Of a stretch of DNA of 64,000 nucleotides, positions 12,083-26,189 are shown piece by piece; within the stretch, counting starts at the first letter, position 1, and every line of letters begins with the position of its first letter. The DNA is from Siphlonurus alternatus (lineage: Eukaryota > Arthropoda > Insecta > Ephemeroptera > Siphlonuridae). A model generated the notes under the pieces. The model was not told the origin of the DNA. It saw nothing but the letters and a program-made list of their open reading frames with translations, and searched no databases. Both the position numbers and the translations under genes were made by a program. Location of the stretch: contig OX463785.1 of NCBI GenBank assembly GCA_949825025.1, positions 9,859,971 through 9,923,970 on the forward strand, read 5' to 3'.

Positions 12083-13097
12083 TTGGCGCACTTTACTTTT
12101 CTCAAAATTAAAAATCTGCCTCTCTTTGAGCTTAAAATTATCATGCTGGGGAACATTCATGATGTATTGAAGTGTACAAAGAATTAAAAAATAATCGTTA
12201 GTTCTTGCTTAGTATAATATTGATAGGTCAAATTACATTGCTTCTATTGTAACTGTAAAATTCGTTGCACCTCTCATATCATTTGGCATAATTATTAAAA
12301 TATTACTATATTTTACACAATTATTGTGAGCCTTATGTAAATTAAAAACACGATATATAGGAATTTTAATCTGTGAGATGTTTAATTATCTGATTCAATC
12401 TAAGTTTACGTTTTTTTTTTTTTAATTTAAATACCAGAATTTAATTAAATATTCATTAAATATTAACTGCATGCATGCATTTAGGATTTAATGTATATGA
12501 TGTGAACTACATATTTGAATTCTATTTTCATGTGATTTAAATAACTACTTGGAATTACATTTGTTATCATTCTTTTATTAATTATATTATAATTTATTAA
12601 TGTTTATTTAAATCAATATTATTTAATAAATTTACTAAAAATAAAAATTTATTACAAATTAATCTCATACTATTTTTTACCAACAAATCTAATATAAATA
12701 ACAACCATTCCCTATGGTCATTTCAATAAAAAGTAAACATGTTTATTGTCTATAATTCCCGTATGTAATAAATCTAGCTAACCTCGGGAGAATATAAAAG
12801 TTGAAAGTTTCAATGAAGCTGAAAATATTGATGAATATATCGACAAAAAAAATTATGCCTTAGGGCAAAATATATTACAGATGTGTTATAAACTCTTTTA
12901 TTGAAAGTTCAAGTGATTATCACGAATCTCATTTCGTAGTTTCCTGTATGACATCATTATAAATATCGATGCAGTAACGTTTATTTAATACTAAAATGCA
13001 AAGTTTCTATATATTTTCTTTCTTGATGAATATTAAGAAATATTTATTTTTAACTTTCGGTAGAAGAATTTTGTGTGCACTTTCAAAAAACAAAACT

Positions 13098-13310
13098 TAG
13101 GCTAGTCGCAGACAGCATCGCATGATTTCGCAGCTTATGATAAAAAAAATTAAGAAATTATGCGATCAGGTATGTGCGCGCACACAGCTTCGCATGGTAT
13201 CGTATGGTATGACATCGTAAGTTTCTCATTTAGAACCGGTTCTAAATTTTTATCATACGAAGTCATACCATACGAAATCATACGATGCGATGCTGTCTGC
13301 GAGCAGCCTT
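13098..13310. mobile_element. MITE with GGCTAGTCGCAGACAGCATC ends
   Basis: Left GCAGACAGCATCGCATGATT and right CGATGCGATGCTGTCTGC form inverted ends; inner ATCGTATGGTATGAC and its inverse extend the pairing. GGCT.GTCGCAGAC-type ends are known from hAT-like MITEs, but no clean 8-bp target duplication was seen. Confidence 0.75.
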
Positions 13311-13339
13311 ATTCATAAATAATATTATTTCATTTTTTT

Positions 13340-13672
13340 ATTGTGTGTATCTCCGTATTCTTATCCCGTCAAGACAGTTTTTTTTATCTATGTACAGGTA
13401 TGTACCTCAGTTTTCACTGCTTCGGCCATGACCGCAATTATTGTATCAATCCCGGCATTAAGCCATGTAGATGAGGCGGAACCATGGAAACTCCAAGTCA
13501 GGATGGTCGGTGTCAGAGCACGGTATTAACCGAATGTATGAGGCAGTGGCTCGTCTCTAACCAGACAGCGAAGGTTCAGACCTCTCGATCTTTTTACTTC
13601 TCCCAGGAGGATTCGAACGCACGACCTTTTGACTGTGAGTCAGACGCACTACCACTGCGCCACCTTGCTCGG
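13340..13672 (-). mobile_element. tRNA-derived SINE
   Basis: Read on the minus strand, the element starts near 13,672 with a tRNA-like head: A box TGGCGCAGTGGTA at 13,651-13,663, an anticodon-loop-like CTCACAG (CAC, Val-like), and B box GCGTTCGAATCC at about 13,609-13,620. The body follows with GACCATCCTGACTTGGAG and TTTCCATGGTTCCGCCTCAT, which resembles the body of the 5S-headed SINEs. The 3' limit is approximate. Confidence 0.75.
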
Positions 13673-16263
13673 TATTTTAAATATTTTAATAATAAAGATT
13701 ATTGTTTAATTTTAACCATGTCTTTTGTTATAACAGGTATTATATTATTAAATATATGAATAATTTTTAGATAGTAATAATTTATTTAACAGAATTTCGC
13801 AAGCACGTATATACAAAATAGTTGCGATTGTTAATACTATTTTAAAATAACAAATCTTTTTATCAAATTTACATAGTAACTATTGTTTTAACTGTTTGAT
13901 GAGAGAACATATTTAATGAAAATGTTTAAATTTCTGTAGTTTATATTAATTTGCATAATTTTCCTACAGTATATAGTGAAAATCAGTTTTACCCACCCTT
14001 ATACATTTAAATTCTGATATGAATTTACAAAATAATATTTAATTACTGAATAGAATTTATAAAATATTAGTATTATATGTATATAATATATATAAATACA
14101 TATATAAAATATATATATATAATATATAAATTACTATATTTACTGAATAAATTTGCATTGTAAATATGCTTAGCAAAAATCGTATCCAGTTATAACAAAA
14201 TTAATTGTCAAATTTTTTAAATGTTCATAAATTTATCATGATAATTTTATCATTGTTTATTTATGAATAAAGCATATTTATGCACTAAAAATAAAAGCAT
14301 TAACAGTTACTAAAATTTTCTATTAACAGATGGATAAATAAAACAAACTCTTATATAAAATACAAAAGTAGTATTTTAATTCTTACATAGAAATATTTTC
14401 TCATACATTCAAAGAGAATAAACAAGTCCCATTAAGAGATCTGAATTAGCCACGACTAATATGTTATGTAAACCCAGTTATTACGTAAATTACCGTCTTT
14501 GTGTATGTCTGGACAAGATTAGACTGGCTTAGGGTCACACGTTGTGTTTGACCTCCTCCAAACAGCTAGTACACTTCGGGGAAGTTCGAAAGTTACTCTT
14601 CTCTGATTTGACAAAGAGAGGAATTTGGGTTAAGTTAAAAGAGTGCCCAAGTCCAGCCATCTGAAATTTTTAATTCACTGCACCTTCGTAGATTGGTTGA
14701 CGATACGCCTAAAAACTGATAAACATAACATTTCAGATGTATAGAAGTGTGCACTGGGGTAGAGAGAATGTATGAACACCTGAATTCTAACTAATTAGTT
14801 AAATTGCTAAATCATCATTTTAATGATATATTGGTAATGTACAGTATATTATAAGTGCTTTATATTGATAATTAACGAATTACTTCAGTTAATATTTTCA
14901 TTTTTCGTACTAGTGAAAAAGACTAATTAAAATTCATTGCTTAAAATTACGTAAATCCTAAATGTAATATTTAAGTTTAAAATGTTTTCAAAAAAACTGC
15001 ATAACTATGTTCATTATCACAGTGACAAATTTTAAATTTTCCAAAAATAAAACAACTTTAGAAATATTTAAAATAGTTTTAAAAATTAAAAAAAAAAAAG
15101 TATATAGACGACAATATTTTGGGAAAATCAAAATGTTAAATTTTCTCATCCTTTCGTAACTAAAAATGCATAGTGAACTTTAAGATAAAATATTAATTTT
15201 TATTCAAGATGTATATATAAGATAATTAAAATATTAATTCAGTTTAACCGATCTTATAGCTAACCTTATACAAAGTTAAATTTAGAAGGGGAGAGATTAC
15301 TAAGCTAATTATGAACCTCGGTCACTACCCTCCCCTCATAATAAACTACGCATTAAGTTAAATAATTAACTATAAGCATGACCGCGCCCCTAAATGTGTC
15401 ATTTTTTTTAATTATTTAAAAATTAGTTACTACAGTTACGTTTGTCAAAATATAAACATTTTGAAACTAAAAAATGAGTTTTTTTTGAAAAAATCGAAAT
15501 AAAATGTTTCTGTGGCAAGAATTTTAAATTAACAACATATTTAATATTTCATTTTATTTCACACGTCGTAGTTTAATATGATAATCGATATGATATACAG
15601 TAGGAATGTTTTAGAAGTTAACCGCATTAAATATAAAGTTTTTAAAATTGTAAAGTTCTCTAAAATTACTGTATTCAATGAAATATGTAATTTCAAACAA
15701 AGTTGAAACTGAATTATTATTTTTATATTAAATAGATGAAATTTCTCACTATTTATTAAGTTATGTGATGTTGCAACCGTTCATTATTATGATAAAAATA
15801 ATAATTAAAATGAAATCGCCATTTTATTTACCATGCACTCATTACTTTCGATGTTATATCGTAATTAAAGATTTGAAAATTATTTTTAATTTAAATAAAT
15901 TGTATTATTTACCCCTGAAGCAACATTTTTTTTGTATAGTTGTTTGCTCCGTAAACATTTATTTAGAGTTATTATTGTAGTATTTATTAAAAAAAATATA
16001 AATTACGTAAATACAAAAAAATCATGCATGATAATAATATTATATAAGCTCCATATAACTAACTATATAAAATTTAAATGAACAATATCACAAATTTTTC
16101 AAAATTGTAGCATTATTACCTCCTAAAGGTTGAACGCAAGCAAAACTGACCCAGCCCTTGAGGCAGTTCCTGCAGCAGGAATCCTGGCTAAAGGGAATAA
16201 GTACATTGTCTCTGTGGGTCAGCGGCTAAATTAATCACAAAGTCTTATCATCAGGGCAAGCCG

Positions 16264-16740
16264 TTAAGGCAGATTCAGATGGCGACAACGGTGATGCGAC
16301 GCGATTTTGTCACACAAGCTGTGAAATCCTATGCGGCGAGCGAATTCGCCATTGCAGCGGCGAATATTGCGTTAAATTACGATGCTCTTTTTTTTAATCA
16401 CCAAATATGGCCGCTAATGGATGTTACAGCAAGTGCGCTTTATTCGCTTCGCGTCTCAGGCTGGAAATCGCCATGTGAATCCGCCTTTATAGCAACATAT
16501 CCTCAGTACGTGGGGTCTAGTAAGCCTCAATACTTAAAGGCGGATTCACATGGCGATTTTATACCAAGCAACGCGACGTGAATAATGCGCACTTGCTGTA
16601 ACATCCATTGGCGGTCATATTTGGCGATTAAAAAAAAAAGAGCATCGCAATTAACGCGATTTCGCTCCCTCATAGGATTTCACAGCTTGTGTGACAAAAT
16701 CGCGTCGCATCGCCGTTGTCGCCATCTGAATCCGCCTTAA
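16264..16740. mobile_element. Two head-to-head copies of a TTAA-flanked MITE
   Basis: The whole block is a long palindrome. TTAA flanks both outer ends (16,264-16,267 and 16,737-16,740). The terminal motif AAGGC[GA]GATTCA[CG]ATGGCGA occurs four times: at both outer ends and, inverted, at about 16,467-16,489 and 16,534-16,558. This fits two inverted copies of about 225 and 207 bases, separated by about 45 bases of unrelated sequence. TTAA duplications suggest piggyBac-type mobilisation. An open frame in the left copy is repeat, not a gene. Confidence 0.8.
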
Positions 16741-17358
16741 AATAACATCATACTAAAAAGCAGAGAAAAATTGTCTTGGACATCGACGACCGAGGTAATA
16801 ATGCTGCTGGCTTACCCCGCAAACGGTATGGCGTCATGTTGTGAATGAATATCACACTGTTTCAATCTTTATTTCTAATTAGTCTCTAGTTACCTTGGTT
16901 TCAATTATTAACTCTTTCAAATATATAAGCTATAAATTGTGGGTTTAGTTAAAATTTTAAACTCTTAACTATTGTTGTTATTTCGGCAAATTGAACCTAT
17001 TACAAAATAGTATCAACCTCATTTCACTAAATCAATAACGAATAATTCTTTAAAATAAAATTTATTTCTAAGGTTTTATTATAAATTCTACATTCAATTC
17101 ATAAGTAGTTCTTCATACAAAAGAAATAAATTTAAAAAGAATTTATGTCGACATAAATTTCAACAGAGACTTGAATTTTTTATTCTGCTTTACATTGAAA
17201 ATTAAGATAAATCAATCTCTTTATTTGATAGAATGTTTTAGTGGTACGCACAGCACTCAGACTATAATATGTTTATATAATTTGTAGACATTGTCACAAC
17301 GTCTATATGAACTTAAATATTGTAGATAATACTTTTCTTATGTGTCCCAAAATAGCAA

Positions 17359-17537
<179 letters not shown>

Positions 17538-19080
17538 TTTTATATGTAGAAGCTCCATGCAATTTTCTCCATATTGCTGAAACAAATTTTCATTAAAAGC
17601 TTTGAAATTTTTTGTCAAATTTGTGGCCATAGAGACCATATTACAACCAGAAATAATCGATTATTATTGACGATCCTAATATTCCATGATTATTTCTGAA
17701 TGACCTGAAAGAGTATTTACGAACAAACCTATTATCTCTGGTAAAACGACATGTTTTTGCTAAACATATTACATAATCTAACGGCTAAATTATTTAAAAT
17801 TTAATTAAAATTTAAAAGACAATTTAAATTAAATGAAAAAGTGTAAATTATTTAATTGAACTAATGTCTTTATTCTAACAAATAATTAGTTTTTATTTTT
17901 TATTTAATATAATTAAAATTTATTCGCATATAAAAAGCAATAAAATCTACCCCTTGAGAACACAATTACATTATAACATCGATCTCAAATTTATTTATCC
18001 TTAATTTGCATCTATCAGCCCTTTTTTCCCCCTCTAGTTATAACATCATGTTCCGTCAACTAATTAATATAAAAGTCTCGCGCGGAAGCGTTTAAGATAG
18101 TGTCGACTATTCATTTAGCCTAATTATAATCTGCCGCTCGTATAACTCTTAGAGTAAACTAATTAGCTAAATTACCATCATATTCACCAAGCATGTTAAA
18201 ATATTAAATAAATAGTAATTTAAAAAATAACATTATACATAATTATTTAATTAATTGTAATTTTATTTTCTTTTTTTTTTATAAATGTTTTATTTTAAAT
18301 TATTTATTTATATTTAATTGATTTAAAAACAAATAATTTTATAAAATGATGTTACGTGTTTTTTATTACTTTAAAAAACAATAATTAAATTAACTTTTAT
18401 TTTAAATTTTAATATTTGGAGTAAATATTTTGACACACAATACTGTATATTATATATCTGTAAACTTGAATAATTGATAAAAGTGGCTCCCATTCACTGA
18501 ATCACCCAAATATACTGTATAGAAAATTATTCAGATATTTCAAACAAAATATTTATTATCCGTTACCTGTCCGTTACTGAATTATTAACATTAAAACAAA
18601 TCAGCAAATTTAAGGCCTAAAAATTAACTCAAAATGTAGCGAAGCCTTGTTCTAGTTTAATCAATGATAATAGAAGCATTCAATCATTCTAATGCTTCCT
18701 GAGACATCACCTAACGCAGATTCTCGAGGTCCTCTTTATTTTATAGTGCTATATAATTTATAAAATGTTTTCTATCATACTGTATATGTAACCTGTCTCT
18801 AGCATTGTAAGACGCAGCTTTCTTTACAGAGTAAATGTCAGTATATGGTTTTATATGTAGATCAACAGTCCACCATGTTACACAGTCCAATTTGCAAGAC
18901 TTTAAACAAACATGGCTTTAAACATGAATGAAATTAAAAAGGTGTGGATTTTTTTTCTTTTATGGTGCATTGTTTTAGTAAACTCTGCTACAGGATTGTG
19001 AAAATTTTAGTTCACCAAAGTGGCTGCTGTTCTGCATGCTGTAATATCTAATATAGTTTATAAAAAATAAGAAGTTTTCA

Positions 19081-19096
19081 GGGAGGGGGGGGGGGG
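19081..19096 (+). repeat. G-rich run
   Basis: Twelve to thirteen consecutive G after GGGA. It is isolated in AT-rich DNA and may be misjudged in length by sequencing. Confidence 0.8.
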
Positions 19097-19937
19097 AATT
19101 AAAAACTTATTAATCAAAGCTTAATTTGTAAATTATTTTGATTTTTTTTTTTTTTCAGATATAAACTTTGGTATTTTACTAAATGATAAAATTACGTTGT
19201 TAATGATGTTCGTCACTTTAAATTGATTTAGTCAAGCTATATCAACCTACATATAAGTTTTGACAGCAAACTGATGATAGTGATATAAAATGTTTTTGTA
19301 TTTCGCGGTTGAAGTGTATTTTTAATCAGGGCAGTCGGCTACTGCCCTGTTTTAATGGATAAAATAAAAAATAGAACAAAAGATAAAAGTTACAGTTTTG
19401 TTTTAAATTAGCCAATTTAAGTATATTTATCTTTAAAATCGTAATTAAATATACACTTTAGAGTAAAATTGTTTCTGTTGAAGAGCAGAAAAATAATAAA
19501 AAAATATATAATTTCACTTATGAGTAGACATGAATTTATTATATATATATACGTAATTGTGATAACAAAATTTACTGTTGTTTGGTTCGATATAATGTTG
19601 TTTTTTAGTTTTCTTACAAAATAAAGTGGAACAATTTCAAGTATCTCGCTTTGTGGTGAATTCTTTAAAATAATTTAATATTTTTCTTCCTCTTCAATTT
19701 TATTTTCCCCTCCTGCTTTTATAACTATTATAACTATTTGACTCAAATACACATTTGGATAGCACGGACGTTACCCCATGCTCTGCATGTATATAAAGGT
19801 TTACGTCACAATATATAATATATGAGGTCGTGATGAATTAGAACTTTTTTGTGTATTGAAAGAGTGCTCGTTTTACTTCTTCCAAAATTACAAATATCTT
19901 TCTTTGTCTCATTGAGACTACAACAAATTAGCAGGGG

Positions 19938-20021
19938 TAAAGGTGCATTTTCATGGAGCAGTGAAGGCGAGAAAATCGTATGCCGCAGCCAATCAGAGGC
20001 TCGAAATTTCCTCGCCTTGAG

Positions 20022-20053
<32 letters not shown>

Positions 20054-20150
20054 GCCAACATGGCTACCATACGAGATTGTAGCAAGTGCGCTGTTCTCAC
20101 CCCGCCAAGCCTCGCTCGACATGGCATAGCTCTATGAAAATGCACCTTAA
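19938..20150. mobile_element. MITE with TAAAGGTGCATTTTCAT ends
   Basis: TAAAGGTGCATTTTCATGGA at the left and TCTATGAAAATGCACCTTA at the right are inverted. The centre contains a run of about 30 T. It directly precedes dispersed repeat R. Confidence 0.75.
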
Positions 20151-20157
20151 AGTTAGA

Positions 20158-20343
20158 AGGGATGTACACCTCTGGACAGCATGAACTTTCCTCTTGCCTC
20201 ACCTGGTAGAACTGCAGCTCCAATAGACAAAGATATACAGGCAATTTCAGGGGAGGAAAGAAGAGCACTCAGTCTACCCATGTGAAAAGAGTTTTTGGTT
20301 CACCACGCCTCTATTAACTGCGTGGTAACGTCTGCAAACAAAG
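20158..20343 (+). repeat. Dispersed repeat R (copy 2)
   Basis: Collinear with 10,331-10,512 over about 180 bases, ending in GGTTCACCACGCCTC and a GTGGTAACG block. It begins immediately after the MITE at 19,938-20,150. Confidence 0.7.
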
Positions 20344-21549
20344 CATAAATACATTTACAAAAGTCTTATTAAAGTTGACGTAGAAAAATAAATGCAATCA
20401 ATTAAAATTGTTTTTTATCTATTATTTTACAAAAAAAAATCCCACATATGAGTCTTAAATTACGTGTTATTTGATATGATTAACTAAAAAATTCCCCCTC
20501 AGTTATACGCCACCATATACCGTATGTACTTATACAGTACATAGTAAAAATGCTGATGATTATATAATATTTGACTACAGAATTTTTTTATTTTTTTTAC
20601 ACATTTTCGTTACTTTAATTAAAAACATGAAAACAGTAAGAGTTTAATTTATATTCCTAAATTTAAATGTTTGTTTATTTTAATATTTTATTTTAAATTC
20701 TAAAAAATTAACATATCTTTTTAAAAGTTTAAAATGCATTTAAAATACAACACTTGAATGATATAAAGTGTATTTTCTGTTATTCTGGGTAGGGTATTTT
20801 GGGGCAATTGAATTATTTTGGTCATGTATGGCTTTGTGTGTGTTATTCTAATGTAGATATAAATTTTAAAAATACTATCTACGTGAAATTATATAATAAT
20901 TATAATGTTTAAAATTAAATTATATTTAACGTGTTATATTGTTTTTGATACCATTATTGTTATTTCACAGCTGTTTTTATAACAAATGAAGTAATTATTG
21001 AGATTTTATGTAATAATTAATAATGTAAACTCTTTGTTAATTTTAGAATTGCTCATTAGCCTTTTTTTCATTTTTATTATACATGATATTGTACCAGCCA
21101 GGGATATCATCGGGATATGTATAAGTTTTATGTATGCCAAGTAAAAACACTGGAAACAAACAAAATATAAAAAATTAACAAAGAAAAAACTTGCCCAAAA
21201 ATAGCATTTAATCATTTTTTATTACATTTTTTTTGCATATTTCATAATAAGCTTTTCAAATATTTTATAATAATTTACTTTTAAAAGATACTTGCGACTA
21301 TTTTCGTAGTGAATAATAATTTTTTATTTTGCTTTACATTAAATTATTTTTAAAATTAATTGAGTAGGCTGTCGTAACTTATAGGGTTGGTCTAAATTTA
21401 AATATTTTTATTAATTGCAATAATTTTTTATTTTCTTAATTTCGTAATATGTTTTTTATGCTAGCAAGTACAGAATATTATAAATTACTGTATTATACTT
21501 TTTTATAACATATAATATAATGCTATATAATATCAAATTCATTGATTTT

Positions 21550-21680
21550 TTGGACCACTGCACTTCCCTGTTCATTGATAAAAGCTGCAGCGTCCATCTT
21601 GACAGGTTTTTATCCCTTTATTACAAATGCCAGGTTTCATGGCTTGTATAAGGATGTGGCCAACCCCGTTCCGGAAAAGC
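21550..21680 (+). mobile_element. SINE body fragment (shared body, headless)
   Basis: TGGACCACTGCACTTCC, TTCATTGATAAAAGCTG and CAGCGTCCATC match the body of the 5S-headed SINE at 41.1 kb (TGGACTATTGCACTTCC, TTCATTGACAAAAACTG, TAGCGTCCATC). No head is visible. Confidence 0.65.
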
Positions 21681-22713
21681 CTGCATGCATGCTAAACGCA
21701 TAAGTTTTAAGATTTCATATGTTCTGGTGTTAAACTAAGTAGAAGTACCCCATGAACAAATTACATGACAAAAATATATTGCAAATATTAATAGAGTGCA
21801 CCAAAATCATAATACTCTGATTTTTTTATTTTATTTTTTTTTTTTTAAATTTTTTAAAGTCCAAATATTATTAAAAAATAAACATTTATTCAAATTTTAA
21901 ATTTGAACCCACGCCGCATTCAGTCTATCTTTTTTTACGATGCCTATTCGTACCCTCTAGTTTCAATAATATCTTCAATACAACTCCAAAAGATAAGAAA
22001 AAAATTATGAAGTATATACAGATAGTTTGGTATACTGTAAAAAATTTCACTGTTCATTGTGATTTAATAAAAAAGTCACAGAGATTCTTAAGAGATTTCA
22101 ATCAAAAATATTTCCCGAAGATGACAAAATTTTGTTATAATTTTTTACTAGAAAGTCCATTAACCTTATAATAATGTACGGTATCTTAACATTACGTCGT
22201 CTACAGCGAGAGAGTGTTTACTGAAGCTGCGGTAGACACCGTTGTTAACTCTAAGTCACGTTGCCAGCCTATTGTGTGGAACCTAATGGAATATCCCCCA
22301 CTCCTGATTACTTATCTCCTACAATAGGATGAGGATTAATTATTTAATCCAGACTGAAATCCAATATGCAAATAAAATGCATCTATATAATATGATTGAA
22401 ATCGTACCCAACGTTGCTTTATTTTATTTTGCAATTAAAACGTAGAATGCATTTAATTGTAATTGTTTAAGATACTTTAACTTCAATATTTGTATTTTAA
22501 ATGCATTTAAACTTCTTTATTTAAATTTTTTATTTGTTAAAAATTTTGAAAGGTAACAAAAAGGATACAGAGCTGATAAAATGCGAGGTATGTGATTGAA
22601 AATGAGGGAACGAAACAAATTTTAAAACTAAAGTTGTTCATATTTTAGTATTTTTTACAGTTTTTTATAGTGATCTTTTCACTGAATTTATCAGATCATT
22701 GCTTGGTTATATT

Positions 22714-22714
<1 letters not shown>

Positions 22715-22801
<87 letters not shown>
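22715..22801 (+). repeat. (AG)n microsatellite
   Basis: About 43 uninterrupted AG units. Confidence 0.98.
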
Positions 22802-22803
<2 letters not shown>

Positions 22804-22983
22804 AATTTAATTTTTAATTGTTTTTCTTGCATATTTTCTTGCATATTAAATATATAAATATAATTATATTATAACTCCCTGCATGTAACTCCCTGTCACT
22901 ATAATACATCAAAATCTTATAAATATAACAAAAAAATCGTATTTAGTTATAACGTTATATAGTTAGTTTAGTTATAATGAGCT

Positions 22984-23140
22984 CAATTCACGAAGCAGTT
23001 AGCCAGGTTTCTAACCACGTTTAGGTTAACCACGTTTAGCTAGGTGATTTAACACATAAAATAGGTATAGTTAAACGTGGTTAAGCTAAACGTGGTTAAG
23101 CTAAACGTGGTTAGAAACCTGGCTAACTGCTTTGTGATAA
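22984..23140. mobile_element. MITE family C (copy 1)
   Basis: Arms ATTCACGAAGCAGTTAGCC and its near inverse GGCTAACTGCTTTGTGA, followed inward by AGGTTTCTAACCACGTTTAG and repeated AAACGTGGTTAAGCT units. The second copy is at 25.94 kb. Confidence 0.85.
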
Positions 23141-23432
23141 GTTACCTGAGAATTGTTTAACCTAAAATCTTAAAATTAATTAACATTAAAATTTAATACA
23201 TATGTAAGCTGATAATTTTTTTTTGTAGCGATAAAATATTGTTTTTTTGTCTGTTAGTATTATGTTGTGATAGTGTCAATTTATTGTTATTTTTTAATGT
23301 GTTGATTGAGATTTTGACGTGATGTATGTTGTCTTGTACAACCTTTGCCTTCGAAATAAAATTATTATTATTATTATTAATTGCACCCAATAACGCTTTT
23401 TGGGATTTAGGGCATTATTTTAAGGAATTTTT

Positions 23433-23645
23433 TTTAATTTATTCTCAGTAAGTATTAAAGGTATTAATTTTAAACCATCTTCTCTGCCCCTCGCCATTTA
23501 GGGAGTCTTGTAAATGAACCAAGAACTTATTTTCCACTACAAAATTTCTTTCCTGCCAAAAAATTAATTTTACATAAGTTTGGGAATATAGGACGGTGCC
23601 ACAAAATCAGCTGACTTGAAGACTATTATAGTCTAGGTCTAGCTT
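23433..23645 (-). repeat. Dispersed repeat Z (copy 1, inverted relative to 40.0 kb)
   Basis: TTCTCAGTAAGTATTAAAGG, CAAGAACTTATTTTCC and CAGCTGACTTGAAGACTATT appear in reverse order and orientation at 40,015-40,255. The identity is partial, indicating an old repeat. Class unknown. Confidence 0.6.
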
Positions 23646-25940
23646 TTCAAGGGATTAGTACATGCTAAGTAATCTAAATATTTGTGTGGGGAGACATATT
23701 ATCTCATTTAGATTACGTTCTGAATTATTACGACTCGAATGAACAAGATTGTGGCTTAAACTAGATATCGTATAATTTACCTGGCAGCGTGGAAAATCTC
23801 ATCAAGTAATGAGAATTCCACGTCATGTGAATTGAGTGACTTTTATTATGTTTGTAATAGGGTCACATTGTTTTTTGTTAACTTCATAACATTATGTATC
23901 AGAAAATATAATATCTGCAAGTTTATATACGTAATTTTCATACCTGTTCTTGATAAAAGTTATGACTTATGAAGAAATGATACTGATATCATAAATTCTT
24001 AAATATTCCATTTACTTAATGCTTTTTCTTTAAATTTACTTTTCAAAGAACCGCTCGTTTACTTTGCTATATCGACTGAGTTATTAAAATTTATTCTCAA
24101 GGTATTAATGTTAAATAAATTGGCATATTTATTAAGAATAAATTATTATTGGTTCAATTTTAATTTAAAATTCAAATTAATTCATAATATATGAAATTGT
24201 TTTTGAAAAATGAATGAGCTAGGTTTCAAAAATATTGTAAAAAATATATATATATTTAATTTCTTTTTCCAAGGCATTCACTAATTATTACTCAACAATA
24301 ATTCTATTTCCAATATTAACATGGCCAAAATATTGTACAATGTATTTTAGAAGCAAACACGAAAAAAACAACAAAAAATTCCAATTATGCGAATAGGATG
24401 TCGACCAGAGCGTACTTGAGTAGGAGGCCAAAACCCAGCCGGCGCGATCGTCATCTGTCGAGACATTAGCCGTCCGGAATTTAAAAAATAACATGCAATG
24501 TAATCGGGAGGAAATATTTTTTTAAAAATATTTACTTGATATTAATGAAGGTGTCTTGTAGTGCGATAATACTTCAATGTAGTCTCCCGTTTGCTAATTA
24601 TTTTATTTAGTTCATAAATATCATACTTCTTGAGAAATAAGACGGTAAAGTTAGGGCGGGAACTTGGTTCTATCTTCCAAGCTTTAGTAATGTATCATGG
24701 CGTCACGAAATATTGAAAATACAAAAGTACTTGAATCAACTTTCATACATTATTTTCGATGTAGTAAATAACTTTACTTGATATATACAAAGTATAGAAA
24801 TTGCAATTAAGTAAAGTGAAAGTCACTCGCTATGAAGAAAGGCTTTCAATGTTCATATGACGTCATCGCCAGTAAACTGAATTTTATTACTTCGCGCATG
24901 GCGAAGTACTCAAGTACACTGTGTCGACAGAGGAAAATTTAAAATTTTGGAAACGTTTTGACGAGCAAATTTTGAAACATTCTTTTTGATGATTTTTGTC
25001 TCGTGAAATATTTAAAACCACCTACACTCTAAAGTTTTAACCATGTTAATATTTAATCTTCATTACTTCACTTCTTTTGACTTTACCTTGATTTTCTTTT
25101 AAATGAAATAAACTTGTGTGTTTAGGGAACTTGACAAGTAGTAAATAATATACTTTTTTCTTAAAAACATCAAACATCAATTGATAAAAATAATGAAAGA
25201 ATATAAATGGAGCAAAACCATTACTCGTTTTAAATTGAAGTAAACTTTTTATTTATTTTAAAACAATTATTTTTAGCATGCTCTTCGTTTAATGTCTAAA
25301 ACTTGTTCTCACGTGTTTTTGTTATTATTTAGGAGTGACAAACTTGATTTTAAAGTCTATGAAAAAAGTTAAGTAAAAGAAACAAATATGTAGTCAACTC
25401 TTTAGATTTATTGTAAATTATTTACAATAAACTTTAGTTTTTGTAAGAGTTTTGTTTAGAAAATACAAAATAAGAAACAGAATTTTAAACACAATCATTG
25501 AAACAAGTGTAGACCTTTTCATTTAGTTCTGTTCGTGAACACTGCTCACAGTATTCTGAACAGGGTCTTCTTGAGTTTACGAACAAAAACTGTGACGTCA
25601 TTTGCACTCCCTACCTCACCCTCTGAGCTGAAATAGACATGCAAGATGTACTCCCGAGCAGGATTTACGAACAGACCTTACGATATATGACAAGTAGATA
25701 TTAATGTTTAATATATTATTGTCAATATCAATAATTGGGCTGCAATAAATAATGCAACAACGTGCTATGTACTGTACATCATTATTATTCTATTGTGAGG
25801 TATATTTCCAGGGCAATAGCTATACCTTTGTGTTAGGGCAGAAATAATTTTCTCCAAGCTATTAAAATTCACCATCGACTGCTTTAACAAACCTTAATAA
25901 GGTTCTACATTCTATAATTTTATTATATGACTGAAATATA

Positions 25941-26080
25941 GGGTGCGATTCACAAAGCAGTTAGCCAGGTTTCTAACCACGTTTAGTTTAACCACGTTTA
26001 ACTATACCTATTTTACGTGTTAAAACACTTAGTTAAACGTGGTTAAAAACCTGGCTAACTGCTTCGTGAATCGCACCCAT
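25941..26080. mobile_element. MITE family C (copy 2)
   Basis: GGGTGCGATTCACAAAGCAG and CTTCGTGAATCGCACCC form the ends, flanked by ATA on both sides. It ends about 420 bases before the sNPF signal-peptide exon. Confidence 0.85.
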
Positions 26081-26189
26081 AATTTTTATTTCCGAATGGT
26101 GGTAGACATGATGCATGTTATGTCTTTGCAGAGATGCCTTGTCATTGTCGAAATCCTATTAGTGAGGCAGTTGTTGTTTGTCATTCTGT

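Noticed and set aside
13602..13672. Possible tRNA-Val gene on the minus strand
   Set aside because: The A and B boxes are good, but the acceptor stem does not close and a SINE body follows.
16279..16581. 100-codon frame with an Ala-rich start
   Set aside because: It lies wholly within the palindromic TTAA MITE pair.
25525..25680. GTTCGTGAACACTGCTC with inverse-like GAGCAGGATTTACGAACAG
   Set aside because: Possibly a decayed MITE, but the arms pair poorly and the ends are unclear.
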